DNA of 12,922 nucleotides from Ichthyophonus hoferi (taxonomy: Eukaryota > Opisthokonta > Ichthyosporea > Ichthyophonida > Ichthyophonidae). The stretch covers positions 211,380 to 224,301 of the forward strand of contig NAOQ01000009.1 in the NCBI GenBank assembly GCA_002751075.1. The letters run 5' to 3'. The position numbers and the translations under genes are program-made. This document shows positions 1 through 7,853 of the stretch, piece by piece. Numbering within the stretch: position 1 is the stretch's first letter; every line of letters starts with the position of its first letter. The notes under the pieces are model-generated. The model was given only the letters and a program-made list of their open reading frames with translations, was not told the DNA's origin and searched no databases.

Positions 1-245
1 ATATATATATATATATGGCAATTTTCTGGAACTAATTAATACCTATTACTAAGCAAGTATACTAAAATTTCAAATTTCGTTCTGTAGAACCCCCACTTAC
101 CTTATTCTCCATTTAATATTTTAATATGTTGTGGATGGTTTTCTCTTATTGTTTTATCTACATCCTTTTGCTGGAAGTTTCCGTTCATATATAAAAACTA
201 CCTAGTTAGTTGTCACTAATTAATTAATTATCTTGATTACCATAG

Positions 246-356
246 CAACCATCGGTATGACGACAAGTATGAGGAGTTGAACAAACTGGGTGGAGAAGGA
301 GGTTTGAGTGCACGAATTACTAGGGATACACGTAGTCAAATCAAATTCTTTGAAAG
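246..356 (+). CDS. TAF4: TAF4 exon a (first visible)
   Basis: The acceptor is the AG at 244-245 in ..taccatag; the donor is GTGGGT at 357. The exon starts with the last base of a split codon and ends two bases into an Arg codon (AG|G). It encodes HRYDDKYEELNKLGGEGG.. and then DTRSQIKFFE, the TAF4 signature before the charged helix. The frame would stay open past the donor into repeat DNA, but the match to the family stops at the donor. Confidence 0.88.
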
Positions 357-2809
357 GTGGGTTTCATTGTTGGAGAGAGATAGATATGTATATAGGCATG
401 CTGTCTTGCTATCATATTATTATACTTTATACTATTATGCTATTATACCATTATACTATTTTATTATTATACTATCATATTATTATACTATTGTATTATT
501 ATACTATTGTGTTATTATACTATTGTATTATTATATTACTATATTATCATACGATTAGATTATATATATATATATAATCTACAATTATACTCATACATAT
601 TCTGTCTTTCTCTATCTCTGGATTTGTTTTATGAATACCCATTCTTTCAGCTGATTGGTTCTCTATGCCTATTGTTCATAGGATTGGTCGAGAGGCCCAT
701 CAACGAAAAGAGGAAGAGGAGAAGGAAAAATTAATGAGAGCTGCTAAGGTATGTAGAAGAGAGAGCAGGGATATTTATGGATGTGTATGTATGGATGTAT
801 ATCATACTGGTATATGTTATATGCTATGTTATATGGTATATGTTATATGTTATATGCTATATGCCATATGTTATATGTTATATGTTATATGTTGTATGTT
901 ATATGTTATATGTTATATGTTTTACGTTATATTATTCTACTATACCCCTATTATACCCTAACCTATCCTCATACCATCCAATCTACAGTCAAGATCTAAA
1001 TTTGCCGATCAAGATCCCAATCTCTCTATCCTTAGACAACGCGCCAAAGAGGTTAGTGGGCCACTATGTGCTTCTATCTTAGTGTTGTTATGATGGTCTG
1101 AAGAGAAAATGCTATTATTATGTAAACTAAATAAATATATAAATATAATTTTAAATGAACTGTGATCCCAATTAACAGTACAGCATATTTCAATTCAACA
1201 CCAAAACAGTGCAATAAGCGATTTGCATATTTTATGAGAATCATAATAATAAAATCTATGCAATTATAATGCACTAAATTTTAACATCCAATACCAAAGA
1301 TTACAACATTACTCTTGACGCTTTAGGTTAATAACATTCTTATTACAGCCAATCACGTACGATTGTTCAATATACATATATGGATATATTACGTAAGTAT
1401 TTTTGTTACGTTTGTGGAAAATAGCCTGCTTTAGTAAGGACTTGATTGACTGACGTTATGATTTATGGCTATATATGGGAATTTCATATAAGGTTTAACT
1501 GGGCGATGTAAATATTTTGAATAATACAAATCATTTAATCTACCACATTAAAATTATACCTACCTATCTATCTTATGCCTAATTTAATTAATTAATATCT
1601 TAATTGCACCAATAATATTACCTTTTTCTCTCCCTCTATCGTATATCACATATCCTGTATCCTATATCCTAATTAATATTTTTAATTCTAATTATGCAAT
1701 CCCCTCACCTTATTATATTCATATCATATATCACGTGACTAGGTAAGAGCCGAAGAAGAACAGATCCGCACCCACATCGCCGCCAACGCCACGGCCTTAG
1801 CTGCCATTGGTGGAACCCGAAGGAAAAACAAGCCAGCCCCACAACCCCAAGTACCCTCTCAATCTCAACCGGCCCAGGTGCCTACCCCTACCCCTACCCC
1901 TACTAGCTCTACGCCGAGCGGACAGGGACAGGGACCACCTCACCAACAACCACAGTTATTACAACCAGGTCAGACCCCCACTGCCACTCCTACCCAATCA
2001 CAACCACCCCCTTCTCCCGTCCCACCCACTACTCCCAGCAATGCGGCGTCTGTAGGGTCAGGATTGCTGACTGGAACCACCACTACCGGCGCTTCTTCAG
2101 TCCCTTCGTCCAATCCAGTCATACTGGTACCATCCACTACTTGTTCTACACCAGTTGTAAACACGCCTGGGGTTGCCATGGTAACCACTACGGCTGATGC
2201 GATTGGTGCCACTGGACCTAATGGAAACCCGGTGGTTGGAACCTTTGGGGCGATTGTGGGACTTAATCGGTGGCAGGTCAGTTGGAAGAGCCAATGACAG
2301 CTTATTTTATTGTGATCATTTCTGTTCATTGACAGTTATTTTTATCTGGATATCATGTTATATTTATTTTTATACTTGTTTTCTAACTATTATGGTAGGT
2401 TAATGGCGTCTATATATAGTCACTATGTTTTTTAATACGTTGGTGTGTTGTAGTTACTTTATATGTCATTCTTGTGCTCTCACTACTTCCACTCTATCTA
2501 TATATCTATCTATATCTTTTCTCTTCATATTGGTATATTTTCTTATATCCATTTCTTCCTTTGTTTATTATTATCTTTTGGTCTCTATCTCTTTCTTCCC
2601 TTTAACATCTTTCTCTTTATTATGGGCTCTCTCTTTACCGATCATATTCTAATACTGCAAAACTAATATCTTATAATTGGGTGGAACAGAGACCTACTCA
2701 GGCCCGAAAGATTCTTCTTCCTGACCTGTATTTAATTCTAGAAAGAGAAATACCAACGAGAAAATCACATTTGTTAATGCGGTGTCTAGCATCCAAGGAA
2801 AAGGCTTAA
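246..2809 (+). CDS. TAF4: TAF4, TFIID subunit 4, C-terminal part (5 exons; 5' end outside window)
   Basis: TAF4 is a core subunit of the general transcription factor TFIID in the nucleus and pairs with TAF12. Coding join inferred: 246-356, 682-748, 989-1051, 1743-2276, 2690-2809 (895 nt, about 298 residues). Seen in order: an acidic stretch then TRDTRSQIKFFER, a charged helix ending EKLMRAAK, then SRSK and QRAKE, then TALAAIGGTRRK, a long Pro/Thr/Gln/Ser-rich linker, and a final helix segment QARKILLPDLYLILERE. These match the family's conserved C-terminal domain (DxRxQLKFFE, LMRAAKSRS, LTALAAIGPRKK, RVNLRDLIFCLE) from memory, with the same residue spacing between motifs across every junction. 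All introns are GT-AG and phases agree. The linker is longer than I recall for vertebrate TAF4. The amino-terminal region lies upstream of the window. Confidence 0.9.
357..681 (+). repeat. TAF4 intron with tandem TTATACTA/TATTA microsatellite
   Basis: The intron spans GTGGGT to ..gttcatag. Positions about 405-560 are an imperfect array of short units such as attatactat and attgtattat, running into a short (TA)n tract near 560-577. Long open frames here (rich in Tyr, Ile and Leu) are artefacts of the repeat, which happens to lack stops in two frames. Confidence 0.8.
682..748 (+). CDS. TAF4: TAF4 exon b
   Basis: The acceptor is the AG at 680-681 (ttgttcatag) and the donor GTATGT at 749. The first base completes the split Arg codon; the exon then reads IGREAHQRKEEEEKEKLMRAAK. 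From the preceding FFE to the end of RAAK the spacing (23 residues) equals that of animal TAF4 as I remember it. That favours this acceptor over the pyrimidine-rich ttctttcag at 641-649, which would add residues. Confidence 0.88.
749..988 (+). repeat. TAF4 intron with TATATGT minisatellite
   Basis: The intron runs from GTATGT to ..aatctacag. About 775-935 consists of imperfect copies of a short TATATGTTATATG-type unit. It is open in all three forward frames (Tyr/Met/Cys/Val/Ile repeats), which are not believable proteins. Confidence 0.8.
989..1051 (+). CDS. TAF4: TAF4 exon c
   Basis: The acceptor is ..aatctacag at 987-988 and the donor GTTAGT at 1052. Twenty-one complete codons (phase 0 at both ends) start SRSKFADQDPN and end LRQRAKE. 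This continues RAAK from the previous exon as the family's RAAKSRS..EDP..LR.KAKE segment. Confidence 0.88.
1052..1742 (+). other. TAF4 intron, 691 bp
   Basis: GTTAGT to ..cacgtgactag. The intron is AT-rich with no coding signal I can support on either strand; a minus-strand open frame at 1074-1274 is low-complexity and has no recognisable domain. A palindromic E-box core, TCACGTGA (1731-1738), lies directly before the acceptor, where a pyrimidine tract would be expected. The tract is weak here. Confidence 0.75.
1743..2276 (+). CDS. TAF4: TAF4 exon d (conserved motif plus Pro/Thr-rich linker)
   Basis: The acceptor AG is at 1741-1742 and the donor GTCAGT at 2277; 178 codons, phase 0 at both ends. 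The first ~35 residues (VRAEEEQIRTHIAANA, TALAAIGG, TRRKNK) match the family's helix and basic motif. From RAKE to ALAAIG the spacing is identical to my memory of animal TAF4, which fixes the start at GTA. The rest is a linker with PTPTPTPT, poly-Gln/Pro and Ser/Thr-rich runs. It is C-rich at third positions compared with its AT-rich surroundings. Reading on past the donor gives only VSWKSQ and then a stop. Confidence 0.88.
2277..2689 (+). other. TAF4 last intron, 413 bp
   Basis: GTCAGT to ..gtggaacag. It is pyrimidine-rich in its second half (about 2470-2640), with a short CTATCTATATATCTATCTATAT tract near 2505. The open frames across it encode hydrophobic low-complexity peptides and are rejected as genes. 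Confidence 0.75.
2690..2809 (+). CDS. TAF4: TAF4 terminal coding exon
   Basis: The acceptor AG is at 2688-2689; the stop TAA is at 2807-2809; 39 residues. It reads RPTQARKILLPDLYLILERE and then a segment ending LLMRCLASKEKA. This matches the closing helix of TAF4 (RITRVNLRDLIFCLENE..LLLYKAFLK from memory) in length and in the pattern of hydrophobic and acidic positions. Phase 0 agrees with the preceding exon. Confidence 0.85.
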   Translation, partial: RPTQARKILLPDLYLILEREIPTRKSHLLMRCLASKEKA

Positions 2810-3255
2810 ATACTAAGTGGGATAGAGAAAAAATATATATATTTTTTAAGACCAAGATGGAACAGTTTAATGATTGATAGCGTCATACTTACGTACTATA
2901 TAGACTTTATTAATAGTGTATATATATATATATATGTATATATACATACTCATACACATGCATATAGCCATCATTGTGAGAAAGATAAATTTATATGAAT
3001 TATCATATTGCTTACCTATTTGCTAGAGTGATTAATTAATTACATTAGAGAAGTTGAAATGCGCAGCTATAATTATGATTGGGGTAGAGTTTCGTGTATT
3101 ATTCCTATTGCGTTTGATCTTTGATCCTGGAATTTTATTATAGACTAGAGTTGGAAAAGTGAGCGAGTCATTTCTAAATCTGAACTTCATTTAAGATTTC
3201 ATCTTTTATTTTTTTAAATATACATGCATATACATATGTCTTTTATACTTATTAT
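2810..3255 (+). other. TAF4 3' flank / probable 3' UTR
   Basis: AT-rich with a (TA)n tract at about 2918-2942 and no coding signal. The first canonical AATAAA after the stop is at 3259-3264, a plausible but unproven poly(A) signal; another lies near 3422. Both sit inside the repeat region that starts here. Confidence 0.4.
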
Positions 3256-4187
3256 CACAATAAATTATTGTATATGTAAAAAACTTGATGTCCAATGGTT
3301 GCCTTTGATTTCAAAATTAAAGGTCTATTTCCATTGGGTTGGCATACTAAAAAATTGGCACTTTAAGATTCAGTCTGTTGACACTTTTTATGTAGATAGA
3401 TTAGTTGTATATATGAGCTGCAATAAATAATATATTTGAGAACTAAAATATTATGGCTGGCTCGTGTGTGTGCTATAGCGGTACCTTAACGAATTATGTA
3501 GGGTCAGTCCAATGCAAATTGTATTAAAAGGGCTATAGTGGAGAATATATTTATGTATATATAGCACCACAATAAAATATTGTATGCAGAAGCTCCTCGA
3601 TGTCGGGATATTGCTCTTTATTTAAAAATTGACGGTCAATTTCAATTGATTAAGCTCATTAACTTTTTTCTTTTGGACTGTTTAAATTATGTTGCTTGAT
3701 ACTTCATATATAGGTAGTTGTATAAACTAATAATTTATTGTACACATTGATATGTATGAACTGTGATAAACATGAAACACAATAGCTGAAGGGTCAATAC
3801 TGGTGCTTAAATGAATCCATTTGAATCAATTAAATGTAAAATATATCAAAATGGTTATTGTAGAGAATGTATGTATTACCATATTAAAATATTGTATATA
3901 CTTGCTTTGATATCCATATCCACACTGATTATCTGTGATATGTATTTACACTAGAACTGAAATATAAGGGCATGTATATTCTATTGTAGTAGTGTACCTT
4001 AGTTTTAGCAACATGTTTCTGTGAGCTTATTACTAATTTGGGTTAAATGCTATTTAATTAATTGCCAATTCTAATTGGTGTATTGCACTGCTAAAATTAC
4101 CAAATACTAAATATAAGGATATAATATAATAGAGATTAGTTAGTCCCATATCACGATATGTGTGTTACTTTGGAATACTCATATATA

Positions 4188-4656
4188 GGGTTTCCTGAGC
4201 TTTAACGACCTTTTCCCCAAGCTTTAGCGACATTAAACATGAAAATGATAATTTTTGTTGTGAAAATTAGTTTACGAAAAAGTTAATAGTGGGTTTTTAT
4301 GGAATAAAATTTATCCAAGAATAGTTGCCCTTTCTAAAGACCGACATCTGTCTGTATCCAGGAATTCTCTTGTAATGGTGATTGATAATCATCTGTCTGG
4401 TTTCATTGGAAATTGTCTTGCTGCATCGCCGTCTTACAGTACTGGGGAGATTGTATTTATTTTGATTATTTTTGCTACTCATGGAAATATTTTTTTCCAT
4501 AAGAAAGAATATTTAAAGAAACTAAATAAATTTTCAAGGAAAATCGCTAAAGTAAAAAAAAAAAACAAAAAAGAACAAAAAAAAAAAAAACATTTAATGT
4601 TTTTATACTTTAATGTCGCTAAAGCTTGAAAAAAATTGCCGAAACTCGGGAAACCC
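4188..4656. mobile_element. MITE-like DNA element with ~50-bp terminal inverted repeats
   Basis: The left end (4188-4237, starting GGGTTTCCTGAG) and the reverse complement of the right end (4609-4656, starting GGGTTTCCCGAG) match over about 50 bp, including an identical 20-base inner block CAAGCTTTAGCGACATTAAA. Both sides are flanked by TATATA (4182-4187 and 4657-4662), consistent with duplication of a TA-type target as in Tc1/mariner-like elements; the exact target length is ambiguous because the flank is itself TA-rich. The interior contains an A-rich tract near 4553-4590 and an extra TCGCTAAAG motif near 4547. No intact transposase is present, so it would be non-autonomous. Confidence 0.75.
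4297..4500 (-). pseudogene. Possible transposase-derived fragment inside the inverted-repeat element
   Basis: A 67-residue minus-strand frame fills the middle of the element. Its central part, KTISNETRQMIINHHYKR followed by IPGYRQMS, has the spacing of a helix-turn-helix such as the paired-like domain at the amino end of Tc1/mariner transposases (basic lead-in, S-x-E-T-R, I-I, then a second helix). No DDE catalytic region is seen. This could be the residue of a transposase in a shortened element, or chance in AT-rich DNA. Confidence 0.25.
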
Positions 4657-5830
4657 TATATATATGTGTGTCTATTCTTAACGCACACAATAAAGCCGTC
4701 AAGGACTTGTTTCTAATGTAAAACTGTAGCCATATATAACAACAGAATTTAATTGAACTAATTCAATATGAAATGCATTAAAATGGTTGTCAAAGATAGT
4801 ATGTATATATATAATTATCATATCCATCACCACTATATAATATTCTATTTATAAAAGCTTTGATGCCTATATATTGCCTTTAGTTTAAAATTTAACATTC
4901 AATTTCAATTGGCTCTTCTGATCTACCTTTTCTCTTGCGCTCTCTTGCTGATGTTCATATATATATATATATATATAGTCGCATAACCCCAAATTTAGTC
5001 TTACATAAATGTTTATTAACTATGATAAAGAGTATACTCTATACTTGAAAGATAAAATGTGGAGTGTGTTACTGTGGTACCATAATGGGATTGGTTAAAT
5101 CGATATAAATTATATTGGCAACATAATTTATGTTTTTGTTTTATGACTTTAGAGGCAGATGCATAATATGGGGCAATATAATTTATTATTGTTTATTAGC
5201 AGAGTTTTGTTTTTGGAATACTCATTTTAGCTATTAGAGAATCGCATATTATTTTGCCTTCGCTGAGTAGACCTTGGCGAAAACCAAGTATGTATCTGCA
5301 TATGTTCATTAAAACTCAAACATACAGCTTTCGCACAATACCTGCTTTAAAAAAAAATCATCCGTTTGGGACACAGTTCAATCTACTTACACGATAAATA
5401 CTACAGCTATAATGCACGTCACCTAGAAGGACAATTATAATACGATAGTAACCCAGCATAATGTTTTTGCATGGATTGCAAGCAAGTACAAAAGTGGATG
5501 CCGTAATGTTCCTAAAGAGTAGTTCCTTAGCCTTTTATAAGACAGCAAAAGAATTATATCTACATGGTAGTTCTAATTAATTAAAAATATTCATTCTAGT
5601 AATAAGGATAGGAAGCAGTCTCTTTCATTATGAAACTATGACTGCATTTCTTGATAGGGCTGTATACTGGGTATCAACAATGGGACTCCCTGACAAAGTT
5701 GTTAAGCATCGAAATCTCTGCACCTCCAGATTCAGATAAATTACACTAAAATGGCTACTACAGAGGATATAACTATGGGTTTTTTTTACATAGCAATTAT
5801 TTCTTTAAGACAATTAAAAGTAAGATAGAC

Positions 5831-6212
5831 TATTATGTATACATTTATTTCGAATGAGTTGGTGATAAAGTAATTTTTGCAAAGAAGTATCCACAGCTAA
5901 CTGATTTTTTATTTACATAAAGATAGAAAAACCAATAAACCAGTCTAACACAGCGCAACTGATTATAATGGCATCTTTTATTTATAGTTAGAGGGTGGTA
6001 GAAATTGTGAGATATTATATGCAGTATGGCAACTCTTGACCAATCTAATGCTAATTGTGTTGTCGACTATTGAAATGTTTCATTTGTCCAGTAAAGAATT
6101 GAGCACCCAAGACAGGCGAGGTACTTTGTGAAAATAGACGTGATTGGTTAACAATCAGTAGCACGTAATTCCTTTGCTAATTTTTTTCAGAAACAATCTC
6201 ACAATAAGAACT
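5831..6212. other. No gene seen
   Basis: AT-rich DNA. A good acceptor-like tract (tttttttcag, 6181-6190) is followed by two short open frames of 23-36 codons. Neither has a recognisable domain, and the sequence after it is better explained by the tRNA-like segment that follows. Confidence 0.4.
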
Positions 6213-6285
6213 GGCGGGAAATTGAACCACCAGACCATCTCCAAAATAGAAAGATTCTCTGAGCTGCATATAACATACTTAACCA
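6213..6285 (-). repeat. tRNA-like segment, possible SINE head remnant
   Basis: Read on the minus strand, it begins TGGTTAAGT (A-box-like). An arm TCTTT-CTATTTT-GGAGA follows (5 pairs with wobbles, 7-base loop, T at the U33 position). It ends in GGTTCAATTTCC, a B-box with one extra T, inside a 7-pair stem (CTGGTGG with CCGCCAG) whose loop is two bases too long. The length of 73 bp is tRNA-like, but the D arm is eroded. It is a degraded tRNA-derived sequence at best, not a functional tRNA. Confidence 0.35.
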
Positions 6286-6357
6286 GTCCTTAGATCTTGT
6301 GGTTCTAAATTTATCTAGCTACATTACAGCACAGCTTTGTGATATCAATTGATTTGG

Positions 6358-6381
6358 TATTTTATATCACGTGATAAAATA
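6358..6381. promoter_or_regulatory. AT-rich palindrome centred on a CACGTG E-box
   Basis: TATTTTATATCACGTGATAAAATA is a perfect palindrome apart from two extra bases (TA) in the left arm. The core TCACGTGA is a canonical palindromic bHLH-ZIP site. No neighbouring promoter can be tied to it. Confidence 0.3.
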
Positions 6382-6549
6382 TCAAGTTATGTTCAGTAAA
6401 CTATAGAGCTATTCTGAGATGCATAGAGATGCATGCCCAAGCGCCCAATGATTCAAGGTCTAATTTGTGTTAGGGCACACTTCTGACTAAATATTTGAAG
6501 ATAAAGAAGCACATAGAAAATTATTTATGCAAGTTAATAATAATTATTC

Positions 6550-6557
6550 TGACGTCA
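6550..6557. promoter_or_regulatory. Full palindromic CRE (TGACGTCA)
   Basis: An exact 8-base CREB/ATF site. A single 8-mer in 13 kb is only weak evidence, and no transcription start nearby can be supported. Confidence 0.2.
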
Positions 6558-7188
6558 TACATTTTTGGCATTCTGCGACGATGGCATTTAAAAAAACATA
6601 TAGACCAATCGAATCATTTTCTATTTTTAACCACTCAAATCTTTTAGCCCTATTGAACAGACTAGTGACATTAGTACCCCAAAACAATATACAATAATTT
6701 ATTTCTTGTATGCAGGAGTTTAAAATCATATTTTATATATTTTTATGAATTATTTATTAAATACATATTTTCCAAAATACTTTGAAAAAATGAAGTGAAA
6801 TACTCACAGCAAGGATCACACATTGCTTTGGGAGCCCGGGAATATGTGGCTTCCTTATGATCAATATTAATCGCTGGTTAATTTGTAACTATTAATAATG
6901 CCAACGTCCAATATATCACTTTGAATAGTATTTAATTACCAATAAAATATTACAATCGACATTTACTTACTAGGTAATCACCAATAAATTGTCACGCCAC
7001 TAGGACCCACTAGATGTATTGATTTTAACAATATTCCCATACACCATAAACACAACCCAGTATATTCTAAAATGTAACATAACAGCACAACACAACATAA
7101 TATAACTTTATGTACGTATATGAACATGTAATAAAATAAAAATATTCACAAGTTCCACATTCTCCCTTTTTGCGTACATGCAAACAGG

Positions 7189-7410
7189 CTATATAAAATT
7201 TGAGCAAGAATGGATGATCATGCACGAGTATACTTCATTACAAATTAAAATTACTCTAAGTATATATAGAGCTCTCAATTGAGTATATATTTGCAGTTCC
7301 GTTGGCTTTCCCTCATGTACAGTATTTCCTAGTTTAAGGTTGCCCACCCTGGCTTCCACTTTGACACGATAATCCTCATAGGTAGATTTAAAGTTGGACT
7401 TTATAGCAGT
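7189..7410 (-). CDS. Unidentified coding fragment, fibronectin-III-like
   Basis: An open minus-strand frame of 73 codons without a plausible start, so it would be an internal or terminal exon fragment. Residues about 9-43 contain STYEDYRVKVEARVG, then NLKLGNTVHEGKPTELQIYT. The pattern Y-x-Y-x-V-x-V-x-A, a short turn, then P-T-E-L-x-I-x-T resembles strands F and G of a fibronectin type III domain. The remaining frame (LRALYILRVILIC..) becomes hydrophobic and AT-driven, so the exon probably ends before it. GTGGGC, GTACAT and GTAATT are candidate donors but none is decisive. The opposite strand is broken by stops over the conserved-looking part. No partner exon is firmly identified, so this could be a relic exon. 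Confidence 0.35.
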   Translation of the reverse strand, partial: TAIKSNFKSTYEDYRVKVEARVGNLKLGNTVHEGKPTELQIYTQLRALYILRVILICNEVYSCMIIHSCSNFI

Positions 7411-7853
7411 TTAAGACATTCCTTTTAGATAGCCGCGCCCAAAACTGCATGAAGATATATCCTAACACCACCAGCAATAACCCTGCAAGTGGTTGATCTC
7501 TCATTATTGTCCAGCTTCTCTATTTTTATTGAAATACAAGACATTTTTATTAACCATGCCATTCTTAACAAACAATGTGTCAATAAACGTAATATCGGTT
7601 GGTTCAATATGATTGTTAATATTTGGATTGAAGTTGTAAAAAAGACACATACGCTAGATCAATTGAAGAATTAAGTAAGATTAAGTCATGAACAAGACAT
7701 TCTAATGGGTCCCACTAGTAAAATTAGCTAATAAGGATCTATATATGATTGCTTCTAATTGGACTGAAATATAGTCGTAATAAGCAAGAGTTATGAAAAG
7801 GATAAAAGAAATGAAAACAAATAATAATGACACGAATAGTGACGTAAGATTAA
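7411..7853. other. Ambiguous region, overlapping open frames on both strands
   Basis: A 61-codon plus-strand frame (7489-7674) and a 60-codon minus-strand frame (7425-7607) overlap. The plus frame reads NIGWFNMIVNIWIEVVKK near its end; the minus frame ends CRVIAGGVRIYLHAVLGAAI. Neither has a recognised domain, and both could be chance. I do not call a gene. Confidence 0.3.

Larger units (their letters stand above)
3256..5830. repeat. Diverged tandem repeat, period near 312 bp
   Basis: The same landmark (ccacaataaaatattgta-like, then ctttgatgtc, then attgcctttnatttaaaatt and caatttcaattgg) recurs at about 3255, 3567, 3879 and 4830. The first two steps are both 312 bp. The third is 951 bp, of which 475 bp is the inserted 4188-4656 element and its target duplication. 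A second landmark (AAAATGGY..GTAGAGAATGTATG-like) recurs at 3526, 3848, 4780 and 5748, and a third (GTGTGTTACT..GGTAC) near 3465, 4160 and 5063. Copies are strongly diverged and no protein is encoded. The right boundary is uncertain. Confidence 0.55.
6286..7188. other. No gene seen
   Basis: AT-rich non-coding DNA apart from the two short sites listed separately. A minus-strand frame at 6544-6729 (61 residues, containing NRAKRFEWLKIENDSIGLY) has a somewhat protein-like composition, but no domain, start context or splice evidence that I can support. Confidence 0.4.

Noticed and set aside
277-999. Overlapping plus-strand open frames of 70-100 codons, rich in Tyr, Ile, Leu, Met and Val
   Set aside because: Except for the short TAF4 exon parts at 246-356 and 682-748, they are translations of intronic microsatellites.
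1970-2329. Minus-strand 119-codon frame opposite the TAF4 linker exon
   Set aside because: It is the mirror of a low-complexity Pro/Thr-coding exon and explains nothing beyond it; the plus strand carries conserved TAF4 motifs on both sides.
2425-2666. Hydrophobic plus-strand frames resembling membrane segments
   Set aside because: They lie in the pyrimidine-rich last TAF4 intron between a matched donor and acceptor, so T-rich codons give Phe/Leu/Ser by composition.
4375-4629. 84-codon plus-strand frame with a Lys-rich tail
   Set aside because: It crosses the interior of the inverted-repeat element into its A-rich tract and right terminus; poly-A yields the Lys run.
5578-5739. Plus-strand open stretch containing LDRAVYWVSTMGLPDKVVKH, with a weaker minus-strand alternative (ESGGAEISMLNNFVRE)
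   Set aside because: Both strands look equally protein-like and the stretch runs into a repeat landmark at 5748; no domain or splice site decides it.
6191-6300. Exon after the strong acceptor-like tttttttcag at 6181-6190
   Set aside because: Two frames of 23 and 36 codons without domain or donor; the tRNA-like reading of the same bases fits better.
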